NCBI GenBank assembly: GCA_018105865.1
Contig: CM030834.1
Span: 14,133,719-14,197,718 of the forward strand
DNA length: 64,000 bases
Direction of reading: 5' to 3'
From: Metaphire vulgaris
Taxonomy: Eukaryota > Annelida > Clitellata > Crassiclitellata > Megascolecidae
The first letter of the stretch is position 1, and each line of letters begins with the position of its first letter. The notes beneath the pieces were generated by a model. It saw only the letters and a list, made by a program, of their open reading frames with translations. It was not told the origin of the DNA and did no database searches. The position numbers and the translations under genes are program-made. Shown piece by piece: positions 50,331 to 61,022 of the stretch.

Positions 50331-52534
50331 ATGCGTCCACCGCTTCATACCAAGTACAGTCATTCATGGATATTTTAACATTTTCATTCGATCATTCAGA
50401 TGTGGATCGATTCCATATTAAATGTTTGGTGCAAGTACAGTATATGCAGTATTTAAGATTATGCATGTCAAAGCTTCAGTCATTCGACAAGATGTCCAGA
50501 TTAATTACAGCACAGCAGTGATTAATAATATCATTTGCAAACCATGGATTGAAGTGATTACGTTATTATGAAAAACTGTGAACTGTAGCAGATGCCGATG
50601 GTGGATGGATACTGCATAGAAACAAAACAGTTTCCGATAACGATAATTTAAGATCGAGAAGACTTGGCTAGTACTAGCACATCCATAAGCTAACAATTAA
50701 GAATTCCACTTTTTGCTATTTTTACTGCTTCAATGATATCAACATGTAGAATTAAAATCGAAAGTGAAACAGCTTTAAGACGAATAAATTTGAGCGACCT
50801 CAGTCTCTCAACGAACGCCGCGGTGACAGGTCTTCAGAGAGCGACGACGCAGTTTTAATGTTTTGTTCATGCGGCCAGTGCTGCACACGAGCGACTGCAA
50901 ATAATTATTGATCTGTGGTCAAACACGCCACATGGAAATGCTAAGTCGCAAGACAGAGATTTTACGCAAAAGGTCTGATCTTGAAAAAGAAACTTCGGCT
51001 GCCAAACATCACGCTTTCTCGCAGAAACAACGACAGATCATTTGCTGGACTTTGACGCCTGTCTCTGCTGTGTTTCGTCCCCAGCCAGTTTTGAACGTGC
51101 CATGAGTCTGTCATCTCATACAGACGTGTCACTGAATAAAGTAGTATGTGGGTATCGCCCTGTGCACGCAATGAACGGCGAAAGAAGAAGAAACACGGTC
51201 TTTTTAAAGTACCTCTCAATGCTGCTAAATTATAGTTTTCAATTTTTCCAATTTTCCCGCGAAAGACATAATTGAAGTTATTTTATTATCTTCTTGCTCG
51301 ACTAATCCTCTCCTCTCTCTCCCTCTCTCTCTTTTACTATTTGCTCATTTCATTCACTTTTACTTAGGTTTTTAATTATTTACATAATCAAAGTTATTAT
51401 ATCTAACTGTATGTAACCAGTTGCGTATTTTCTTTTGCAATTTTCTATTCAATCATAGAAACTCGGCAAAGAATAGCTGAGACATTAACACCAGTTGGGT
51501 TGAATTCAACGTTGCGCAGCAGATCTTTCTATGACCAGCACTGAGAATTACATCTTTCGTTAATAGACTCAAATGACATAACAGATAGTCTGTTGTTACG
51601 TCGACTGTTCGTCCCCACTGAATTGAAAGCAACGCGCCACTGATAGACATAAATAAACAGGCATCGAAAGGTCTAGAAAACCTTCCCAGACCTAGGTCTG
51701 AACAACATACGGTAGTCTATAAATATAATGATGCTTCGCTTTATATACTCTTGTCGAATCTCAGCTTTCTTCCTATCAAATATCTTGAAAAGGACTTTCG
51801 AGATTTCATTTTTTCTTATTTCAGAGACAAACTGGTAGTTAACCACAATGCTAAATCCTACAAACGCGAATATTTTTCTGACAATCGTTGACATTGTTAG
51901 CAATTCCCATTAGGAGAAGCAACAACAAGACTCGTTCATCTTTCTATCTCAATCGTGTAATCTTCTTCTTCTTCTTCTTCTTCTTCTTCTTCTTCTTCTT
52001 CTTCTTCAGGTGATCTGTCCAAAGACAGGTCCCATACTCCAGCGTCACCACTCCTCTCTATCTTGAGCTGTTATCTTCAGGGTTGAATACGTGTTTTAAT
52101 CGTCTAATACTAGTAATAGCGCTCAGCAATCTATCTTGATGAATTAAATTTCATTAAAGAGAATTCCCGCTCCATTTAAAGCTGGATTTAAAGGATTGCA
52201 AAATTCCGATTCTTTAAGAATACTATTTTGAAGTCAGTTTATAAGATCATGGGATTTGAAGGAAATCCGACAGTCAGTAGTCAGATACATCTTTTTGTCC
52301 GGTAGTTTGATCATTCTGCTGCAATTTAAGAGGAAGCGTTAACGTGTGTTTTTACTTTTCCATATTTTCGATTTAATACAGCTCCAACATTACGTTTCAA
52401 CCGTTCTATGACTAATCCAAAGTACATTTCGATATTTTCCTCACCCGAGACAGTCAGAGAGAGACTACGCCCCGACTGGCTGCTCTGTTGGCTGTCCGGA
52501 TGACTGACTGACTGGTTGACTGGTGCCTATTCGA

Positions 52535-52794
52535 TCAGTTTCTCTGATGCAGTTCCTGCGTTCCTGAAGCGAGCTGACGCAAATCGTTCTCGGGGAGGTT
52601 AACGCTGTGCCCCTGGGGTCGGGAGACGCGCGTGGGAATCAAGTGCCAGCGGCTGGTCAGAACGTCTGCTGCTGCTGCTGCTGCTCTTGCCTCAGCTGCA
52701 GCAGCTGCAGCTGCTGCTGATTCTGCCGCCGTACGGCGTGATCTCAGCTGCTGTTGCTGCTGTTGTTGCTTCTGCTGCTGTTGCTGTTCGGGTG
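52535..52794 (-). CDS. Candidate terminal exon, Gln/Ala-rich, unknown product
   Basis: After acceptor tatccggttttccag|CA, one frame stays open for 86 codons to TGA: PEQQQQQKQQQQQQQLRSRR, poly-Ala runs, then a non-repetitive C-terminus (SRWHLIPTRVSRPQGH, ending LASGTQELHQRN). The non-repetitive tail has coding-like codon use. No ATG in the exon, so upstream exons would be needed; none were recognised. Part of it is CAG/CTG repeat, so it could be fortuitous. Confidence 0.3.
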
Positions 52795-53215
52795 CTGGAA
52801 AACCGGATAATGAATTTTCTTGGGCTTAAAATACTTGTCTCTGGAGGGGGCGGAGTAGGGTAGAGGTGGGATGGTCGAAGGCGCACGCAAGTCGGCACTG
52901 ATTTAGTCCGAGATGTGTGGAAATCTCGATGCCGTTAAATTGAGACTACTCGATTATAGGCGATGCAACGATGCCGATCTCAGCAAAGCTGTTAAGCAAT
53001 AAATGTATATTAATGATCCGCAGAAGAAAACGTAGATCAGCAAAACAGCGAATCCTATGCAGGCGTTCGTTCGTCCGATGTTATGTTTGTGGCGAAAAAT
53101 GTATCCGCTTGAAATTAATTGAGGTCTCAAGCTAAATTTAAAAAAGAAATCGTCTAATAACTGTCTTAATTGATTTATAATGCCCATAATTCAATGCTTT
53201 CATAATTCATAATTC

Positions 53216-53386
53216 AAGGCTTTATGTATAAATTTGCAAATATGTGACTAGCTTCAATAAAGTGTATCTATATGAATTGTTTTAGGAGGCTGTATACGGC
53301 TGGTTGTGCAAGCCCATGCAATACAAGCAGAAGCGAGTTTCCAGGTAAAACCGGCAATCTACCTGGAAATCAGCATAGACCATTAA
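53216..53386 (+). repeat. Dispersed duplicate, copy 1
   Basis: Shares CGGCTGG...TTGTGCAAGCCC, GCAATACAAGCAGAAGCGAG and CCGGCAATCTACCTGGAAAT with 54378-54553, same orientation; mildly diverged. Confidence 0.8.
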
Positions 53387-53658
53387 GCCCTAATCATATT
53401 AAAATATACATTTAATTGGTACTGGATCATGAACTGATCTGCGTTTTATGTTTGGCACATGCGCGATAATATCAACGATGGTCACAGTAGGAAGCAGAGG
53501 TGAACGCAAGATCGGACATGCACCGTCTTTAGAATATACGGGGCCAGCCTTTTTCTTGCGACGACAAAAAACTGTCTCCAAGCGACAAAATAGATTACAT
53601 CAGTGAGTCGTCCTAAGCATTTGATTCGGCCGCTTATGTCTAATGCAAATTGCAAAGT

Positions 53659-53806
53659 TTGCAAAACATCGGAACCAACATCACCTTCCGACTCAACCTT
53701 CCATGCTTCACACAATCTGTTACGTGCCATTGCAATGGCACGTAACAGATTGTGTGAAGCATGGAAGGTTGAGTCGGAAGGTGATGTTGGTTCCGATGTT
53801 TTGCAA
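53659..53806. repeat. Perfect 148-bp palindrome with no spacer
   Basis: Two 74-bp arms, identical as reverse complements, meet at TG|CA (53732/53733). Neither arm matches another element that I see in the window. Spurious ORFs on both strands read the same protein because of the symmetry. Confidence 0.97.
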
Positions 53807-54377
53807 TTTCTCATGCTCTTCGATCGTCAGAGCGGAGTTTTAATGTGCTGTGTTCCTGACTGTGCAATGCACGACCCCAGACAACGATAAATGCAATCGC
53901 TGAAAGAACCTGGAAACATTCGTTCACGTATTCACCTAGTTGTGCACAAACCTATAGCATACAGTAGGGGAACGTGGGGCGAGATGACGAACGGGGCAAA
54001 ATGACGAATGCTGCCCAGCAACCTGTGCGACAAAATACTCAAGAATCACAGTGGAGGGTACCTATAGCATACAGTACGTATGCAGACAATACAAACATTC
54101 ACTGTTTGCACAGTACAGAATATATACTGTATATATAATTATAATACATGCGCATTTGAAATTCTATAGTAAATATATAATCGGCGAATCATAAAGTAAA
54201 TGTATTACTAGCTCTGTTAGAACTTGACGTCTTAAGTGTTTCTCTAATGGAATCGAGAATTTGTAATCTTGGATGACTTGCAATTAGTTAAGACCAATTT
54301 CTCGCGCCATCCCACAAGCTCCTTGGCTATCGAATAAAATTCTGTAAGTACAATTTCTTGCTTTGCGAGACTTTAAC

Positions 54378-54553
54378 CAAGGCTTTACACGTGTATAAAT
54401 CTGCAAATATGCGACTAGCTTCACTAACATGTACATATATGAATGTGTTTCAGGGCTGTGTATACGGCTGGATGGTTGTGCAAGCCCGTGCAATACAAGC
54501 AGAAGCGAGTTTCCAGGTAAAACCGGCAATCTACCTGGAAATCAGCACAGCTG
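54378..54553 (+). repeat. Dispersed duplicate, copy 2
   Basis: Second copy of the 53216-53386 sequence, about 1.16 kb downstream in the same orientation. Confidence 0.8.
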
Positions 54554-54687
54554 CAAAGCAATAAAATGATCCAGTGAACAGAATAACTAAGCAACAGTTC
54601 GGGCATGTCTGTGTCTGCGAATGTCTGTCAGCCTTGTGCTCTCATCTTCAAGAAATTCACTGCAGTTCAGCGAACGAAGTCTATCTA

Positions 54688-54828
54688 GGGGGCGGAAGAT
54701 GGCAGAGTGGGTTACGTGCTGGAGCGTCAGGCTGACGGAGCGGGTTCAAGCCCCGTTAGTGCCCCTAGTGGCTTTCACACAGGCAGTAATGCCTTCTAAG
54801 CCACTTTTAATCATGCTAAGTTTATCCA
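54688..54828 (+). mobile_element. tRNA-derived SINE, copy 3
   Basis: GGGGCGGAAGATGGCAGAGT (box A), CGGGTTCAAGCCC (box B), then GTGGCTTTCACACAGGCAGT and 3' end AATCATGCTAAG. The long variable-arm-like spacing suggests a Leu/Ser-type tRNA ancestor. Confidence 0.85.
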
Positions 54829-54865
54829 GAATTGAGACCAGGCAGTTTTCTAATGACACAGTATA

Positions 54866-54941
54866 CAGGGTGGCGCAATAAAACCGAACTAGTCACATTT
54901 AGGTTTACATTTAATATAGTCCGGTTTTTTGCGCCACCCTA
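54866..54941. mobile_element. Mariner-like mini-element, about 76 bp
   Basis: Inverted ends CAGGGTGGCGCAATAAAACCG and CGGTTTTTTGCGCCACCCTA with flanking TA, typical of mariner-type ends. Too short to code. Its right end was the target of family A copy 5. Confidence 0.55.
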
Positions 54942-54944
54942 TAT

Positions 54945-55133
54945 CAGTGGCGGCTCCACCGGGGGGCCAGGAGGGGCCCGTGCCCCCCCTTTGAGAGCCT
55001 GGCCCCCCCAGTGGCCCCCAGTTGGGACCCTATACTTAATGCTACATACATTAAACAACAAATGGTTGGCCCCCATGATTAGAAGTTGCCCCCCCAACGG
55101 CCCCCCACTTGCCAAATCCTAGAGCCGCCACTG
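54945..55133 (+). mobile_element. hAT-type MITE, family A, copy 5
   Basis: Ends CAGTGGCGGCTC...GAGCCGCCACTG; perfect 8-bp duplication CCCTATAT (54937-54944, 55134-55141), which overlaps the right end of a mariner-like mini-element. Confidence 0.95.
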
Positions 55134-55173
<40 letters not shown>

Positions 55174-56448
55174 GCAAAAAAAACCTTCCCATCTTTCCTC
55201 TTGCCACTCTCATTCTTTGCACGCAGCACAATAGCCTAGGCCTCCTATGTTGAAGTGAGGAAGACGAAAACAGAGTCCTCTGTTTGACGTTATTACCCCC
55301 GTCAGAGATAACAGCTTCTTCGTGCGTTCGATTGCATTCGACGCGTGTTTGCCGACGGATCGGTTAACGGCGATCGACAACATTTCTGCGATATTAGTAC
55401 CGCATCTGAGCAAACATTTGTTCCCTCCCCCCCCCACTTCCTCTAGTGGTGGCAGATTAATCTCGCTCGGGCGGTTTTATTTGGAAGAAGTCACACGATG
55501 ATTCTCGCCCCCGCCCCTAATCGAAGACATTTAAGACGCCTCGCCCTGTGCATGGTCGGCAGCTGTTCCAGGGAAGGGCTCACGGTTGCCGTCTGGTGCT
55601 CGTAGACCGACCGGTCGGCCGGTCGGCGGCTGGTTTCCGACTTTAGGTTCCTTCCTCTCTTTAACCGTTATCTAGAGGCAGAGGCGGAGATGAATTGATG
55701 ACGGAGTCTGGATCTTGCACCGCACCACGAGTGCTCAGACGGACGTCAGATAAGGAACGGAAGAACAGACGGGGGCGGTTCCTGACGATCACGGCGCCTT
55801 TGGAGGAAAAGGTCAAACACGGCGCCGAGTCCTTAGGTTCGCATCCGATGCATCTGGGCGGGGTTCGGTCAAAATGAAACTCTATAGAGGAAAAATACTG
55901 GAATATTGAGCGGATTAGCGGCGCCATTCTTTGGCGACTTAGAGGCAATAGAGACATGCAGTGACGCCAGTAGATTATTTAAATTTAGGCCCTAGTTGTA
56001 TATTCTTTGTTTGCCATGTAATTTCTAAACTTGACAAGGGCACTTTCGTGCACTGGTTTCGTTTCATATCATTTCATTCACTTAGGCCATACTCTGAAAC
56101 TCTTTTGGTCCGTGAAAAATCAGAGTGAATTATTGCAGGACACTTGTGTACAAAAATTCAGCCAACTCAGACCTTCTTGCCACTGGATATGCGCCTGGGA
56201 TTCGTTATTGGAGCACCAGTAACGGACCAGTAACGTGTTTCGGGAGAACTTAAACACTTACTCAGCAGCTGCTGTCTGCAAAGTGACTCTCGTGTTTTGG
56301 CAGTCATCGCCACATGTCATTCATTCTATTCATGATAAGACGTTGTTTCGTCTTCAACACACTTCGACGCCATTTATCATCAATGGCAAAAATTCGTCTT
56401 GAAAATGGCCGACCAGCTGTTAAAGCAAGAGGCCTGGGAGAGATGGCG

Positions 56449-56506
<58 letters not shown>

Positions 56507-57646
56507 GAATAGAATATCTGTTGTAATAGGACATCCATGCACGGTTCAATTTAATAATACCATTAATGATGACTCATTTTTATGGCGCCTGTTTTAAATA
56601 CACAGAAGAATCAATCGATGGACTAAAGGCATTCGTCGGCAAAGACCAGGTTGGTGCCAAAAAATTAATCGTACCGAGTCAATGCCAGCGATATACATTA
56701 CTCATTTTGCCTGGCACTGGGGATTACTCATCTCGATTATTTTCAGCCGTCTTACGCAAATTAAGAAAGGCCAGGAAAGTGAATTCAGTCCATAGAAGAC
56801 GGAAAGTTTGCAAGATAGGCTTATCTATAGGACTAAAATTACGGCATCGAACTATACGTGGAAGGTGGTCTACGTCTAACTTTACAAGCCTATGAAATTT
56901 TTTCGTAAAATTCACGTCAAATCAACAATTCGAAATATATACAGAGAGTAATAATATACACGACGTCAAAACTACGTCATTAAGAGCGTCACAGTGAATT
57001 TTAGACGCAGCATTAACCAATGCAGCATGACGTCAGCATGACGTAAACACACCAATCGATTAATCGTGGGCACTTTTTGCATATGTTGAACATTCAAGCT
57101 TTTTTTGAGTGGATTTATCTACGAGGCTACTTTGTCCCCATTTTGTATTGTAGCACAATTAGGTCCTCATCGTCAACAATAATGCCAATTACTAGAAAAT
57201 TATTCCATGTCGATGACTAAGGCTCTGATTGGGTGGGCAGTGCTGCTTTTTCGTGCGGTAAAATGTCCAAAGTGTGAGTTCAAAACAAATTCTTCGTAGT
57301 TTTCTGCGTCTTCCTCGTCTTTTACTGTTTCGTTTTCTTCTTTTTTCTTCTTATTGTTCTTGCGAATTGAATGGTATTTGGGCCAAGGGTCACGTGAGCA
57401 AGTTGCTGCTACGAGTACGAAGAGATTAATGTATATTAAGTGACCTGACTACGTGAAAAGAAAATCAAGTCTCTGCCCCTATGACGATTGTTGCTCCGTT
57501 GCCTTGACGGGTCTCGTCGAAGATCTCACTTTCCCGATGTCTGGGTGATTTATGCATTTGTCTTCTATTTGGAATATTGAACCATCTGAATGAATTCTGT
57601 GCCAAATACAAGTAACAAATTATTATTATTATTTTTAATTTTTTAA

Positions 57647-57675
57647 CTACTACTACTACTACAGTACTACTACAG

Positions 57676-57721
<46 letters not shown>

Positions 57722-57758
57722 GCTGCTACTGCTGCTGCTGCTGCTACTGCTACTACTG

Positions 57759-57805
<47 letters not shown>

Positions 57806-57815
57806 GCTGGTACTG

Positions 57816-57878
<63 letters not shown>
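57647..57878 (+). repeat. (CTA)n/(CTG)n compound microsatellite
   Basis: CTA blocks flank a central CTG-rich block (about 57718-57810). Confidence 0.95.
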
Positions 57879-58960
57879 AATAGAAAATAAATAACTGACC
57901 TTAGGTCACGGGCTTAAAGTGGCTGCGTAGACTTAGGTACTGCAGTTGATGGACCGGTCATCGCATCTCTGGCAATTTTTAGGACATTTATAGATCGAAT
58001 TGCTTTAAGATTGCGGATGTAATAGCAGCTGTCGGCTTATCGGGGGCGGGGGTGTCAAATCCTGATACCGCCAAAGTTCCTACTGTACAGTCCCTGCTGC
58101 TGATCATAAAGCGTTTCAGATAAATTTAAATGGTACCTATGTACTTCTACGCTTCGTTATTTCAAAATTGAATTCTAGCTTGATTTCAAATTACTGCACT
58201 CTGGAACACTGAGTCAAAGCCACAGACATTACTCCTATAGAGGTTTTAATATTGACACATTTATTCTCGCATTAGGCATACAGCACTGTTTTACTCCACT
58301 AATTCGCTTTCAAATAAACGACAGTAGACCTACAACGGAACGACCCTCACATTTGACTCTGCCTCTAATCAAGATTACGACAGCACGTTATGTCCCTCAA
58401 TAAAATACGCATATTATACGTATTTTATGTCCAAAAATAAAATACGCGTATAATACGTAAAATACGTTGGCAGTGGCGACAAACTCATACCGCTGTGGTT
58501 CTATATTACAACTATAGATGATAATATAGATAATATTATCTAATAACCTCTGTGGTTACATCATGGTAATCCTGCGAGGCAACGTATTTTGAAAATGTGA
58601 CGTGCGCAAATTTTCCGTACGCGTATTATTTGTATTTTATCATCGGAAATAAAATACGTAAAATATAATAAACGTCCGGTCAGGGGTCAAATGGATCACG
58701 GGTCAATGATCATGACCCATCAAATTTTTAAGGCTGTGGCCTGTGGGTGCAGTAATACAGCGTATGAAATTTTCTGTTCACGATAATTATTGACAAATAA
58801 ACATTTACTACGCAGTTCGTGCATTTCTCAGTGGTGATGACGTCGCCCTTGATAATAATAATTAATAACGTGTGGCGTTGGTGAATTTTTGCTTGGTCTG
58901 TTCGGTGGCAATTTACTGTAGAGTCGTTATTTGCTTTCCTGTTCGGTCGATACTTGAGTT

Positions 58961-59177
58961 CAGTGGCGTAACCAGGGGGAGTTTAGGGGTTAAACCCCCC
59001 TTGGTTGTCCGACCAAATTTTTTATTGCGTATTATTGTATTACTATTCTGATACCTATATAATTCACTCAATAAAGCGCAAAATAATATTTTACGACCTT
59101 TTGATTGTCAGAATTGTTTTCGAAGTTGGGAATCATGGGAACCCCCTCCCCTTCGGGAAATTCTGGCTACGCCACTG
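58961..59177 (+). mobile_element. hAT-type MITE, family C, copy 2
   Basis: Ends CAGTGGCGTAACCAGG...CTGGCTACGCCACTG; 7/8 duplication CTTGAGTT / CTTGAGTA. Confidence 0.9.
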
Positions 59178-59343
59178 CTTGAGTAACATTAGTTTTGACG
59201 TGGCTTGCCGGCTTCGATAAGATATTATGGATATTTACTTGTCCATAACTTATGTGGGCCATAAGACACACGGGTCACGGGCCATTTTGAGTGACCCGTT
59301 GGACCAGTTGGATCCACTCGTTTAGGAGACGATGACGACTTGC

Positions 59344-59664
59344 CTTCGTAGTCGATCTTCCCGTCTTCGTTTCTGTCGACGGCGCCTATCATCGCCTCGA
59401 CGTCGCCGGCCGTCAACCTCTCCCCGAGCTCCTGCATCGTCTGCCGCAGTTCGTCGGCGTCGATCAGTCCGTTGCCGTCGATGTCGAACACCCTGAAGGC
59501 GCTCCTCATCTGCTCCTCCGCCCCCGGAACGCTCCCGCCGCCGCCGCCGCCGCCGCCGCCGTCGACGACGGTCGAGAGAGGGCGCTGCTGCTGCTGCTGC
59601 GACGACGGCGACGAAGTAGCAGCATCGTACGAGTCCTTCGTCCCAGAGCTTATGGGACCGTTAC
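59344..59664 (-). CDS. EF-hand gene exon: Q/G-rich linker, EF3 and EF4
   Basis: Acceptor tggtattatcag|GT. Encodes Gln5, Gly9, then [20 protein letters not shown] and [11 protein letters not shown]. Ends at GACTACGAAG|GCAAGT, a second GC donor; reading through instead gives KSSSSPKR, which would break the EF4 exit helix, so splicing is preferred. The following exon (expected to start AG TTY) was not identified with confidence. Confidence 0.88.
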
Positions 59665-60577
59665 CTGATAATACCAATCGATGGGTCAATCACTCGCTCA
59701 AACAGCCATTCAATCAGTCGGACAATAAATAATGAGTGAGTGAGTGAGCGAGTGAGTGAGCGAGTGAGTGAGCGAGTGAGTGAGTGAGTGAGAGTAAATG
59801 GAGTGTAATTCGCTATAGCGCTTTCTATGTTTTGGCGATCGTTTCAACAGCTGAGCGTCATTTCTTGCGCGTCGTGCATTTTGGACGAAATGACAAGGGC
59901 AATAACGCGATTAAAGCGAAAAATGGTCATTCAAGTTCCGGAACTATACAAGAGCACGAGGATTTCAGGAGCTCATTTTGAGGCGCTGACAGCGAGGAAA
60001 TTTTAGAACCCATATATCGGTTTATCATTCTTTTAAATAAATAGCTCAATCGCGCGTTCACTTGTTGATAGCGAGACTTTGGCAGAGGTCTCGAACCGGA
60101 TGGAATTTGAGCTGATATGGATCTTGTAAGGCAGTCCATTTTAACAGTTCAATTTAAAAAGGATGCTATCATTTTCCAGAGGGAGGAGTGGGTAGATTGG
60201 GAGGATGATTGGAAGGACAAATGTCATTATTATCGGATCTCTTTCGGTCTTTTTGCTGCACAGTCAAGAATCTCACACACGAAAATCGAATGAATCGCAT
60301 GTTATAGCGGAGAGATCCTTACTCTGGTTTGTAGCTGGATTATTGGTGTTGATCGTTGTCGTTAACGGAGGTTGAAAAGACGAAGGAGGAATAGAAGGAG
60401 GAATGGACGACTTCGTAATTCTCTTCTCGAGGAGCTGCATTGTTATTTTTATTAACTTAATTTTATAGGCAAATAAGACAGACACGGAAAGCGTCGAGTC
60501 AGTCGCTCAGCCATTCAACACAGTCAACCAACGAGCCAACCGTTCGTCAGCCCACAGATGCTATCATCATCATCATT

Positions 60578-60618
<41 letters not shown>

Positions 60619-60670
60619 AACTATCACCACCGCCATAATCATAATCATCATAACTATCACCACCATCATA

Positions 60671-60724
<54 letters not shown>

Positions 60725-60949
60725 TTCATAGCCTATCTGTCTTCATAGCCTATCTGTCTGGCGACTCAGGTGGGGCACGTGCATTTCCTAGCATTTAGCC
60801 TTGAAATACGAGAAATTGCGTTGTTTTAGTTCTCTTCTCTTTTCGAAGAAGGTAATATGAAAGAGAAGTCCTGCGCGTTTCTTGCTTTAGATAGAATTGA
60901 ATCATGGACGAATATTTTGCTGCTTTAGTAGTAGTAGATGTAGTAGTAT

Positions 60950-61022
<73 letters not shown>

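Larger units (their letters stand above)
36965..52534. other. Gene-poor, repeat-rich stretch
   Basis: Apart from the transposon at 38575-40288, MITEs, a SINE, minisatellites and microsatellites listed separately, I find nothing supportable. In particular 41040-42170, 45140-45930, 46560-47430, 48980-49800 and 50530-52530 look like unique AT-rich non-coding DNA (a (TTC)n tract lies at 51961-52008). The receptor's missing 5' exon could lie here. Confidence 0.6.
55142..59343. other. Stretch without recognised genes
   Basis: (TA)n at 55142-55170, (GA)n at 56453-56506, CTA/CTG repeats, a region at 58390-58670 with many direct and inverted AAATACG-type motifs, and a family C MITE. The missing last exon of the EF-hand gene should lie here or beyond; the only candidate seen is at 56082-56101. 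Confidence 0.5.

Noticed and set aside
53603..53890. ORFs on both strands with identical protein segments
   Set aside because: The identity arises because the DNA is a perfect palindrome; no independent coding evidence.
56082..56101. Candidate last exon of the EF-hand gene (AG TTT CAG AGT ATG GCC TAA, minus strand)
   Set aside because: It would give EFQSMA-stop after EF4, which is attractive, but the exon is 20 bp, 3.2 kb away and the acceptor is mediocre; likely chance.
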